Shown: piece by piece, positions 26,839-40,000 of the stretch | Numbering within the stretch: the stretch's first letter is position 1 | Layout of the letters: the number at the start of each line of letters is the position of its first letter | Assembly: GCF_003672135.1 (NCBI RefSeq) | Contig: NC_039506.1 | Span: forward strand, 1,116,001 to 1,180,000 | DNA: 64,000 nt | Reading direction: 5' to 3' | Origin: Ooceraea biroi | Taxonomy: Eukaryota > Arthropoda > Insecta > Hymenoptera > Formicidae | The notes under the pieces: generated by a model | What the model was told of the DNA's origin: nothing | What the model saw: the letters and a program-made list of their open reading frames with translations, nothing else | Databases searched by the model: none | Program-made: the position numbers and the translations under genes

Positions 26839-28059
26839 GGTAAGATCGGATCGCGATCTATTCAATCGATATATGTGGCATAGATATAATGTCGATACTG
26901 CAAGCTACAACTTTTTATAAATTGTATAACAATTTTGTGTTTGAAAGCTTTGCGTGCACCGCGCTAGTGTGCCCGGAAGCCATAAAGGAAACCATAAAAT
27001 GAATGTACACATAATGGACACACACGGGAAAATACACACTGAAAAATTGAGTATTTCAGAAAAATGGAAGAACAGTCAGACATGTCGTAAATTCTCGACA
27101 ATATTTTTATTTCGTGAGTCGGAAGAGATGTAAACAACGTCTGTTATACAATTTTTCTTTCGCAGTGATCTCTTCTTAAACTCAAACAACAGCTACATCG
27201 CGTCTTTCTAAATCTATAAAAACGCATATTTCAACATTAATTGACACTCAGAAATGCAATTTACAATTTTCTTAACAGCAACAAACGATCCTTCCTCGAG
27301 TTGTTCACTTTCCGAAAATATACACAATGGAATCATCTTGGCACTTTCTTTATGAATTTCGAATGTCCAATCGAACATAACTTTCGAGTATATCTCTTCG
27401 ATATGTTACGGTATCCTTTCGTACGCTGTGAAAAAGAAAATTGAGTTAATAAATTTCATCGCCAAACACTTCTATAACTGCAACGAAATGTTATCTGTTT
27501 TTTTTTAAATAGCATTTTTTACCTTCATATATCTGTCCGCCATGTTTTATCTGTTAAAATAATATCCCTCTGCATTTACGCGCTTCCCTTCTGAACTTTG
27601 TTTCCTTTAACCTCTGTTATCTTTATCTACGTTGCTCATCCCGATTGGTCCGACCAAAAACCAAACTTCTCAATTTTCGATCAGTGAACGGTATTATTAA
27701 GTAGGAAAAGGGTGAATAAGTCGATGTAAAACTTCGTTTTTTTTCCACAGAGACCCATCAACATATCTATACACTGATGACACATGTTTTCCACGAATGT
27801 GCACGTATAGTGATCACATATATTTGAAGTATTCTTAATTGCATACGTGATTGTGCCGAGGAAGGCCCATACCGCGTTCATGAGCAATCATGGACATGCT
27901 CTTCGTCGCTCGACGGCGACGACTGGTTGACCACGATTGTTATGGCGTCGTTAGGTTGCAGCCAGGTCCTTACGTTATTACGCTCAATTTTCGACAATTT
28001 TCCCTTTGTCGGACCCTCTGTTGTTGGCATCTCTAAAACATTCACGTACAATGGACACA

Positions 28060-31000
28060 TCAAAGAGAGCTTCTCGCCCCTGGCCATTCAATTATCCCTA
28101 CACAGTAAAGTGCAATGAGCAGAGTCTCGCAAATCGCATGAAATACAATAGTATTAGCCATTAGTCTCTCCCGTTGGACCGTGCACTCTTTTCGTTTGAC
28201 TGAGAAAGAATTATTATTCCGCTTAATTACGCGCGAGACAGAATTTCGTCACACTTGTCCAATTCTCTTTTAAATTGCTTCGAATTTTCAGAGAAAATAA
28301 AAATACTGAGTTTTTGCACTTCCGACGATTAGGCAGTGCAAATCGCGATATTTTGCAAACGCGATGTTTTACACGCGAAATATTTGATAAGCGACATTCT
28401 CGATGACATTTCGAGGATTGGAGAGTGAGCTAAATGTGCGCAGCAACAATTGTTGTTCCGCGCGCAATTTCTCGTACTAGCAATAAGCGTAGAAAAGCTC
28501 TGACAACCCGGAATTGGTACCATGTTTTAACAGATCGATTTATGGAAATGGCACGTGTCGCGAAATATATACGGAGGAATACGGAGTACGAGCGATAAGA
28601 AGAACGTGACATTTTTCCTCTTTTTACTCCCCTATGACAAATTCATAAGTCTATCTTTAGATTTCTCTTCCGAAAACGTAGATGAAAGCGTATATGCCTT
28701 ACCTGGCCTCTGTATCTGATTTGACGATGTTGATGTGTCTGGAAACTGAACGTGCTTCCTTGATAGGCGGTCCCCACTGGGACTTTTCTCCGATAAGGGA
28801 GGATTGTGACATGCCGTGGGACTCTGAGTTGGTGTGGCTTTTGTTTCGTTGTTGGTTGTGCCTTTTCGTGAACTTAGGCACGACGTGGTAGCGGTCGTGG
28901 TCGCCGGTTGAGTTACATATCTTATTACTGGACCCTTTAAAGATAATAAAGGGTATAATAATATTGTGTAACAAGAAATTTTATGGATATTTCACGTCAG
29001 TTAGCGACAAGAAAAGTTTTTTTTTAAATTATTATTAAAAAGCTGAAGAATTATTAATTAAGCTAATTCAGCTGATGTTGATCTTTCATGAAAGCTTGCG
29101 AAGATATATTTGCATTACTTATACAGAGGTGGAATTTGCACGAGGAAGGAGCCTGCGGATGTATTATCTGATACGGAAGTATTATCTTCGACGTATACAG
29201 AAGAGAAGGATATAACGGAATCTGACAATCGATTTCCCTGGGATATTGATTACGAGATACTTGACGTAAAAGTTGCTGTGAGTATCCCCTTACTTCGTTA
29301 TTTTGTTAGCCCTCGAAAAGCATTGTATTTTTCTCACTGACCTCCCATTAGTAAATTCTGTCTTTCTTCCTTTTTCGCTTTTTATGATATCAGGTTTCTT
29401 ACGAGATTACAAAGAAACCTTACATAATTAAACTGAAAATTGACTTGAATCCACTCGCGAACCATTTTAATACGCGCACTTTCAACAGTTCTACATCTTC
29501 TTCTTGAATAAGATATTTAAGAACGCTGAACAGTGCTGTTAAATAATTCAATTAATCATCCCTTAGTTCATTTTCTTTTCTCTGAGAAACTTTGAATACT
29601 AACCCTATATACGTAATCGTCCCCTGCAGTGCCGCGACCGGCCAAATATTCTTGATATTGAGAGATGACACATAATAGTGCGTATATCTGCAACAATTTT
29701 TGTATATTGTAAATGATCAAATATCTTAAAGTGGAGCAATGGATAAATTGTTAAGAGTTATTTAATATTTTTTAAATATTTAATTAATTTAATAATTCTT
29801 CGCTTTCTCTGTCTGTTAATTATTTCATAAAAAATGACTTAATTTTCTATGAAAATATAATATTATTTTCGTACCATGTAACTATTTTATTAAGTAGTAT
29901 TACATAAAGTATTTTTACAAGTTTCCTTTTATGATTAGAATGTTCCAAGATTTTGTAATTAGGTACAACTATGATAAATACGTATTTAAAATTAATGAAA
30001 TACTCACATTTGTACAAAGTATAAAAAAACTCAGTGTGTGGAACATGGCTGTCGTCGGATTGAAGTTAGGCTATAGCAAATAAATTATTTAACTTTATCA
30101 CATATAAAGTCCCATTTCACGTATGTAATGTAAATTTAAAAATTATAAAAATGTAAATTTTAAAAATTTGATAAAAATTGGAAAAAGGGCATAAATATTC
30201 TTCAATACATTCAATTTTCGTTATACAAATTTAGTTTTTTACGTTTCATTTATGAGACTAACAAAAAGTTTAGTTTCAACTTTTTTCTTTCGTAGAGTAC
30301 AGTATTGCGTTAAAATAGTTACGAGTTTTGCAAGTTTTTGCAAAACTCCCGCTTCCGATTTACGTTTCCGTAAGTTCCGCCGCGGACCGGTATTCATAAA
30401 GTTCAAACATTATAAAATAAGGAACAAAAAAGAATTTGATAAAAAATAGAGAAAACATATTTCATATTTTACAAAAGAATTTTAATAAAACGTTATGGTT
30501 GAAATTCGAAACAAAAAATTGAGATTATATTGAAGTTTGCATCACGCGCGATAATAAAATCTACAAAAATATTCTTCACATAATACAAAGCAAACAATAC
30601 AAATATTAACTTCTCCTAGAAATTATATATTCAAAGGCATAATTAGAAAAACGATTATCTATTTCAATATTTTTTCCTTCTTATTTTTAATTCTTATTCT
30701 TTTATTTAATTTATGCCTCTTTTCTATTAAGGTTTTAAATCATTTTAATAATTCAATCAAATCAATATGTTATTTGAAGTAGTTAGTAGAAAACAATTTT
30801 TTGTCATGTTTTATAAATATAAAACAGATAGATTAATATCAAAGACACACATATTTAATATAATATAATATAATACACATTTCAAAGAATGAAACTCACT
30901 ATAACAGAAAACAGATACAGGGTATGTGCTACATCGATGATGATACTCGAGATGACTACGGTGATCCATGGAATCAGCAATATTTTGTGATTCTGAAAAC

Positions 31001-34000
31001 ATTCATTTATATATGAGAGACTATGAATATAATACTCGTAAAGGCTCCACATTTCACGTCGTCGGATTTCGAAAATTTATTCATGTATTTTTGCTTAATG
31101 ATTTCTTGTTATTAAAATGATCAAATAAAATAAATTATGGAAATTCTGTAAAAATATCATAGACTATAGAAAGCACCAGGTGTATGTTTCTTCGATAAAT
31201 TAAACATTTTTGTCACGCTCTCAAAAGGCTGTCCCCCTTCATCAGTAACTTACTTTATAAATATTCATGAATGTATACTTATACGTACAGTACGTTCCTA
31301 TCGCGCGAATATTATGGTTTGTTTTATTAATGATATTTATCAAGGGGAAGTACTCTCAGTATAATTATGATACTTAATGTAGCCTCGCTACGTTTTCTGC
31401 TTTTTCGCCCACGTGAGTTTACGATTTTTATCGCTCATAATAATATCATGCACGCAAAGCGGATTATATGGTACGTTATTGGCAGTTTAAATATGTATAT
31501 GTTACTGTAAGAGAATCTCACTGGTCAACAAGGAAACCTCTTGCTAATATTGTAATTTGAGAGAAACCTAAAATATATCATATCATAGAGTCACTATATA
31601 TAAAATGTCAATATATATAATGTTCTATGTATTTTCTTCGTCAACCAAACAAGTCGGAGAACTTTGAGCAGATATCTTAATTTAAATCTCTATTTGATCA
31701 TATTATTCTCGATTTTAGCATAATAAAATATTATACGATCTGTCCTCTCTAAAATTTTTTATTAAAAATATTGTTAAGGAATTTATTCACGTTAGTGCAT
31801 ACGAATCGTTTATTCAAATGTCCGTTTTATGTTATGTTTAATAATTCGTATCTCTCGGGAATAACACATTTGCGTCATACCTGTAGCTTTTCGCACGAAC
31901 CATTCGGGAACAGTAATAATACTGTTTTATTACGTTCCAAGTGGAATCAAAACTATCTTCTACTGCATTCCATAGAGGAATTTAATGGTGAATGTAATGG
32001 ACGTAAAGATAAAATGCACATAAGGATCTACCTCTTAAGGTTTCGTACTGCAAAAATTAATTTTGCCGTTTTTTAAGTAGCAGATATAAAAAGATGTCCT
32101 ATTACTTATAGTTTTATTTCTACGGAAGGAATAAAACGACAGCGTGTACAGAATAGAATAAACATTGTGTCATTATTTTCCTATGCAACGTAAAAACAGT
32201 ATATGCTAATGTAAAACTCTAATATAATGTTAGGAAATAGGAGAAGCCCACTACTGCATTTTTAAGTGAATCTCCCGTAGTTTACTTGTCGTGAATAACT
32301 AAACAAACTTGCATTGCCATTATGGCATTATTGATGATTATTTCAAGATTTTGCCCTACCATGTATAAGCCGTACAAAAGAAGGAAGCTGAACGGCACGC
32401 CGCAGCAGGAGCAGACAAACACCATTAAGTTGAAATAAACCGTCGCTGAAACAATATAAGCAGATGTCGTTTAAGCGAAGCCGGCTACTATAATGGAGAA
32501 TATTGTACGCGAAGCCATGCGTGAGATCAAGAATTTCATTACGGCGAGATATGGTACACAGTAAAAACATTTGTGTTAAATTCAACATATTTTCAAATGA
32601 TCCGCTCAAATTTTTATGTTAATTCAATATAATATAAATATGTCAAACAATGACGTGCATAAAAATTAGTAGGAAAATTACAATGTTTGGAAACAAATTT
32701 TATGTAAAATAAACACATTTATAATGTTAAATTTTCGTTAAGGAAAATATTATTTGTATAGTTCGCGCGAATAATGTCTGAAAAAGGTTGATTTAACATA
32801 CGTGATGTTGTAGAATAAAATTCTTATTATTATGTATAAAATATGTTATTTTAACATTTGGATTAGTTGAGTATAATGTATTAACTTTACATAACAGATG
32901 TTGCGTTGTTAACATGAAATTTTAACGAGGATCGTTTTTTAACAAAAATACAAAATGTTTTTTACTGTGTAGATGCCGTTTTCAACTAGCTAGAGCATTC
33001 GCTATGATGCTATGTGCTATTTCCATTGTCTACTTACTCGGCGAGATGAAGTCCTCTGTCAGGAAGCTGAACGATACTGGCATTGAACGATTCCCTTTCA
33101 GATACTGTTTCTCTTGAAGGAGTAGAGTGCTGGTGGTAAACGCTAACAGTGTGTAATATACCTAAAACCGAGTAAAAACTCGGATATGCTATTAATTCGT
33201 ATCTATAAAATACGCGGTACGCATATTAATGTATCATAACAGAGATTGCAAGGATAAAAAGTCCGAGAATTGCGAAATTTTTTGTAAAATTTTATACTGT
33301 GCATTTTATACTACATTTTGGATTCAGCAATTTAAATCCATTAAAGCGCAATGTATTCCAAATAAAGCCATTAATTACAATTTATTTATTAACACTATCA
33401 TCAGATTTTCATGGGCAATACAACGGTGATATCATTATTGTTTAAGCGGATTATTCTATCCTATAATGCGTATATAATTGTCTTAATGCAGACCCGCGGG
33501 TATGAGTTGAACGTTTTAACATTAAAGAGTAATTTGATTTTCTCTTCTGCGTACCATATTTAAGTGCACGTGTCTGTTCTCTCATTTCCTAGTTTAGCGA
33601 TATTATTTAGATTATAGATTTATAATTTTAATGGGAGTGAAGAGGTGGGGTAGAAAAAGGTAGAAAAACGACTACGACAAGTAACACCGGATGTCATACA
33701 CATCTAGCGAATAATTCGATTTCACATTAATTAGCAAGTTTGAAGGCAATCCTATTACCAATTTGCAAGGAAGAGGAGAGACGCGTATGTTCGCTGCAAT
33801 AATCCGAGTTAGTTTAATTCAGAGAATGTCAGCAGGGGCTCTCGTCGATGGTATCCAATTTTAGGTATCCTAGTGCCTCACGATGATCCAATATTAAATA
33901 AATATTCCCCTTTCCCTGCTCGATTTCTGTTTTTTTGTGAAAATAAATGTAAAGCCTATATAGCTATAGAAAATACAGAACAAAATACAGTGTCCGTTTA

Positions 34001-37000
34001 CATATTTACAAAAGAAACAAATCTTCTAGAAGCATTACTCTGCAGAACTAAAAGTTTAGAAATTATAATTTTGGAAATTGTTTGGATACTAGTGTTAAAA
34101 TGTGATCGTTTCGGTGAACACATCGCGGATGCGAAATCTTGAGAAACATTAAACCGTTGTTACGCATTTCAATTCTAATAAAATGCCGCGCACGAAAAAG
34201 TTCTCAATATCCTGAAGTTTTCTTTCCATCGTTTGCGATTTATTCACGGCAAATATCCATTTGCATTTTCAAATTTTGCAATCTTCATTCATGAAAAACG
34301 TATTAAGAGAAAAATACTTAACTCGCGTTATATCGTTATTGCGAAAGTTCTCATCGCCTCGAACATATCGTTTGTGTTATATCTACGTCACATGAGCAGC
34401 TTTTCGTTGGCGAGTTTTCCTGGAAGTCAGCGTTCGGTGGCGGATAAACGAATAGCGATCGGTCACGTGATCAGAACGCGGAGTGTTCGACAGTCGGTTT
34501 GACCGTTCGCGACGGGTTGCGGTTGAATCGCGATTGCTTCGTGCTTTTTTGCGTCTGCATTCGCCCAAGTGACATCGTGTATCAACGAGTGCCGAATCCA
34601 ATAATGGGCGACCGCTGCGGCGTATCAATTAGCACGAACGAACGGAATTGACGTCGGTTTTGGCTCGTAAATCCGCCGAGGAACGAAGCGATCGCCATTC
34701 GCGTCACGCGTTTCGCGGCATCCCTTAAAGCCATTGCATATCAAAAAGTTCTAGTCGTAATCGTAAGACTGTAAGCAAATCGACCAATCACAATCAAGCA
34801 TTCTTTTAACGTAATAAGTATGTTTGATTGGTCGATTCGCTTACGGCTTTGCGATTACGACTACATTTTTTTAACAGCCTTCACGGTGTTGGTGATGCCC
34901 CAGGTAGCACATGTTAGCCTAATATATGTTTCTTAGACGTATCTAATGTCTAAGAAACATAAAGTACCATTTAAGAAACGGTTTAAATAGAAACCGTTTT
35001 TAGACCGAAATTTTAAAAACGTATTTTTCACCTTTCCACAGAAACGAAAAATGTGTTTTATTCAATTGATTTGAAATTATATAATTAATATAGAAAAAAT
35101 AGTAATTTCTACTTACTTTGCGAGTGTTAATTATTTTTACATCATACGTTTCAATGTACTCGATTATGGAACAAGAGACAAAAATCAACACAAGTGTGTG
35201 TGATTCCCACCTCTGATTCACCAAGCGACCGATAGATGGCCAGGCCAGACGTGACGTTCTCGCAAGTAACATTTGTGTTATCACCTTATAAATAACCATC
35301 CGGAAAACCGATCCAATACTCTTTTCTTCTTCTTTTCTTTTGAAACTTTTGAGATCACTATTACTTGAAGTGATATTTCAAAAGAGTGAGATTCCACTAC
35401 AAGAAATTTAGAGAGTAATTCATAAAATATAAAAATCTAGTTTTTTACAAAAATGTGACTTAACTCTGTCTATCTTTGAGGCACTGATATATAGAATTGA
35501 TAAATATTTTTCTGATGGTTTCTGAAACGTTTTTTTGCCGAAAAAGAAACGTTTCTCCTAACGTTCTTCGTTGGACATTTTTCTCCTAAATAAACATTTC
35601 AATAAAATGGTTATGAAACGTTACGGCAAAACGTTTATGAAACGGTTTTGAAACCAATGTGTGCTGCCTGGGGCGTGAAGCGCATCGGTGAAGCGTGTAT
35701 CGGGAGTTGTGTCGAATTTAACGGACGGGCGATCTTAACGCGTTAATCGCCGATGTGGACGGAAGCGTGATTAACCTGTCTGCCGATATCGTAACAGGTG
35801 TCGGTCCCGGACGTGTCGTGTCGAGCGAACGTCGCGATTCGCCGGAACGCGGTTTACTCGCGTTATCGCAACTGCAATCGGGGCATCGAGGGGATCAAGA
35901 GGATCATCGGGATTAATGAGGGTTGCCGCGAAGGGATCACCGAGTAGGATTACAAGAAGACAAGGGATTTTCGCTGATTCGCAGTGTTCGACTAACGGGT
36001 CAATGATTGCGTCCGCCATCTTTGCTACGATGTCGATGTTTTTTTTTAATTTTCTACCATCCAACCCCGTCGCGAATCGTAGCGAGGTATCGCAAGTACC
36101 GCGTGAACGGCGTGAAGCATGCCGCGATCGTCATTTCTCGCGCGCGGATGTGCGTGTGCTGAAATGCGTGCGAAAGGTAAATCTAGCAAATCAGTGCATA
36201 AAGTGCGCGAAATAACTGTAATAATATAATTACGAATAATAATATAATTAATAATAAATATAATTACGAATCGCGCATAGTCTGGCGCTAGTTTAAAAAA
36301 TTTTACGCGAGTAAAATTTAGTATGTGCTGCGTGTCGCATCTTGTTAATCAACAGTGTTGAAATTGTTAGTGCCAAGGATTACCAAGGACTACGAGGAGA
36401 AAGGGAAGAGGAAGCAGGATGCAGCCAACTGAGATAGAGTGGATATATGGGGATCGATGATATATTGACGCATCAATATCGCTGCGGCGCATCGAGCGGT
36501 GAGTCGACACGTTTACTTTGCTTACGATCAGCGTTGATTTATCGGTGACGATTTTATACATGAAATATCGTCCGATATAATAACAGATGCTCGTATAAGC
36601 ACCGCGAAAGTATCGCGACGTTTGATATCACACATTAACCAATTAATTGGTTATTTAATATATTTTATTGAACTTGTAACACGAGAAGATTCATCTGAAA
36701 TTTTATCTGAAATTTGAGAAATGAAACAAAATGATCATCAGAATTTATTTCACGATGTTACATTTTAATTTTATCATCATCACGATTTTATGACTCGACG
36801 ATTATCGTTTAACGATTAACTGGCTGACGCGATCAAGCTGACGTACGTTCGTGCGATCTCTAATGAATCTGCTTTACGCGATTGAAACGTGGGCGTGGGA
36901 TTTTTGCGAAGATTGAAAATTATTTGGCGTTACAAGAATTAAGTGGATGTATGAATGAATGAGATGACATCATGTTCTATCGAGTGCACGAATTTCCAAG

Positions 37001-40000
37001 GGTTTGTTGTGGTCAGAGTTCGTCCGAGATGTTTATTCAGCGTTAGAAGCATGCACACGTGCACGCACACACACACGCGCGTGCGCGGCAAAAGCTCGAA
37101 ACTGCTTACATGACAACATTAATTAATACTGCGACGTGTTGCGTAAGCATATCACGCCGCTTTCGGTGCTTTGAATTAAATGAAAAGTCGAATGATCATT
37201 GTCGTCGTATTAGTTATATATATAATTATATATCATATCGTACCTACGCATATTAAATGCTATGCAATCTGCGGCGTATATTAATATTTTCGCTACGATA
37301 TGAAAATATATTAAAATATATTAGCCTAGCGCGCGCGGATCTCGTTCCGATACACATCCGCGATGTAATAATGAACGTTGAGAGCTCTAAAATCTCTATT
37401 CGTAGTGAGAAAATTATTTTTTATATCTAAAAAAGATCCAAAAGGTTCAAAAAGGGATTGATGATGAATAAACGCGCGTGAATTTGCGTTCCGCGAGGAC
37501 GCATGATACTGATATTAATATTTATAAAATAAGGTAAAAAATTGAGAAGCCCGCGACGATTTTTATTAAAACTTTATTATTAAACGCTCGACTGGTCGAT
37601 CGCTACTCATCCGGAATCATTTTATGCTAATTTATGTAGGAATAATAATAACGCGCGTAATGGCTGCACGCTTTAACTTTATTGAAATCCATCGAAATGT
37701 ACAAGTCGATATAATTCTCGGACTGTGATCTGTACTTCTTCATAACAGCGAGAAAGACGTGCTTAATTAAAATTAAAAACAGAAACGCTCCAAGTAAATA
37801 GCGATGAATCTGTTTTTCTTTTTTGTCCCACTACTTTCGTAATTTTTTCTAAAATTTTAAAAGAATATTTTTATTAAAATGTATGCTTGTGTATGGGCGC
37901 ATGTGTGTGTTTTAAATAAGGTTGCTAAATGATTTTCGCTAAAAGCGGGAGCATAGACTTTTGCATAACGAATAACGCATAATGCATAAAGAAATAAACC
38001 AATCAGAATCCTCCATTTTCATCTGCAGAATGGAAATGGAGGATTCTGATTAGTTTATTTGCGTTATGCAAAAGTCTGTGCTCCTGCCTTTATCGAGGAA
38101 CTATAAATAAATTTTGAATCTACATATATGAATACTTTTTACATTAATAATCATCTGTCTGCAATATTTCAAGGCGCAAGCAACTGAATACAATTTATTA
38201 TAAAGATATCTCCTCAAAGATTATTTTAGTTGACACGGTGCAACCAACACATATGGATGTTATTAATCATTCGCGATGAAGTTCCAAATCGAATTTTTCT
38301 GTTATTCCCTCGGTCGAGTGCTCCAGACCCTTAAATCTGAAACACCTTTTTTTATAACGTAGGGTGTACAAGGAAATTAAACGAGCTTGAAAGCGTCGCT
38401 AAAACCGTGCACCAGAGACCGGTAAAAATAGGGAAAAAAGCAAAAACTCGTCTCGAGGCCCGTCCCTCCATCCCGCCACCAATTGTCTCCGACATTCTCG
38501 AATCGCTGACTAGGCATATTGCTTGTCACAGCCCTCCTGTCAGACCCGTATTTATGGTCACTCGTGAATTTCATTTTGTGGATCTATCAACCGACGCATG
38601 TCAAATGAGATATTAACTTCTGCCGCGGTAGAAAGCAATTTTTAGCTACCTAAAAGTCAGCTGACGAGTAATTCGTTCGTCGCATCAGATTGCATCTCAA
38701 GATCGATCTCTCAATTTACCTTGATCTCCTTTGTCCGTCTTGACAGATATTCGATTGACAGATACAACTGTGGAGGTGCAACATGCGAGAGTGGATCGAC
38801 GATCAATTCTCGATTAGCGGGGAGCCTATAAGCTTCCGCGGGATGAATTTCAGGGAAGCTTCAGAGAAGCAGATTAAGGTTTGCGCAGTTTCGCATCAGC
38901 TTTTTGTATCAGCCGCGATATACAGCAAGGTAGTTAGTGACACGATCAGATACCCGAGTCTGAGGTTACGGTGGCGGAGAATCAATGCCGTGGCATTACG
39001 GTTGTGTGTAATGGGGTTGCTGTAATTTGTGCCCAGGGAGGCAATAAAACGATTAATGAACTTGGGTAACTAGAGCGTGTTTTTCGGGTTCCCGCATACA
39101 ATAGTATAGCAATGGAACCATAAACACGAAATAAGATCACGGGGGCATGTTAATCGAGCTTGGCGTCGCAGATTAAAAAACTATAACGGCGAAGCTGCAA
39201 CAGGAAGAGAAGAGAGAGGGTAGAGGAAAAGTAATTTCCTCTAGTCCAGAAAATAATAATCGATGAAAAGGTTAACAGAAATAATTGGATTACATTCCGG
39301 AACTTTAGCAATTATAAGACAAAGATATCCTTAATTATCCGACTCTTAATTTCCTTCGGACTAGAATGGCATCGCAGATATTATAAATTTCCGCGATCTC
39401 ACCTAATTACACGGGTCTGTTGGATAACAGTTTAATGAAGTTTGTTTTGCGCACGTTTTCGCGCTTCGTTTAGCTTCATGTTCGTCATAATTGTGAGGCA
39501 AGCAGAATTTTCACAACAAACGCGTCTCCGTACAATAATAGAGTATGGCTACGTGTATATACGAGACCCTTTCGCGATAGATATTTTTGCGAATGGTAGA
39601 AATGCGTAATATTTGTTTCATGTCCCTGCATTAAAATGCACTGCCGTAATTTATTTTCTTCCTGCTGGGCGCAGTACAAATTTTTATCAGTGAATAAACA
39701 TTTCGATTTTTAATTTCAATCGTGCAAATGAAAACGCGTACTTCAATTGAACTCGTAAATTAATTATGCTAATAAAAACAGTGCATATGCGTGTCCATTG
39801 TCACGTCGATTGTTTTACGAGTTAAAAGCGATGTTTCCGCTCCAAAAAGATCGAAAAACACTGTATAGTCTGTATCCCAAAAGCGAGATTTACGTATCAA
39901 ACGCGGTGCTGCAGCGATTTTGTTCATTTCGATGGAATGCTTTCACCAGTATGGCAAAATAAAGCTTCTTTTACTTTTTTCCTCCGATTGGTTGATTGGC

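Larger units (their letters stand above)
34398..36220. promoter_or_regulatory. CpG-rich block inside the long intron of the four-TM gene, split by transposons
   Basis: Sequence at about 34.40-34.73 kb and 35.67-36.2 kb is CpG-rich, in contrast to its AT-rich surroundings, and resembles the island at the MYPT/USP start. It contains a GACAGTCGGTT initiator-like site near 34490 on the plus strand. Two inverted-repeat elements sit between the two halves. It may be a promoter or 5' exon of an unannotated transcript. No convincing coding exon was found in it. Confidence 0.35.

Noticed and set aside
28682..28891. Plus-strand 69-codon frame
   Set aside because: Antisense shadow of the four-TM tail exon 28934-28703.
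35771..36064. 97-codon minus-strand frame in the CpG-rich block
   Set aside because: The N-terminal half looks protein-like, but it cannot be joined in phase to the four-TM exons; the sequence is better explained as regulatory or 5' UTR.
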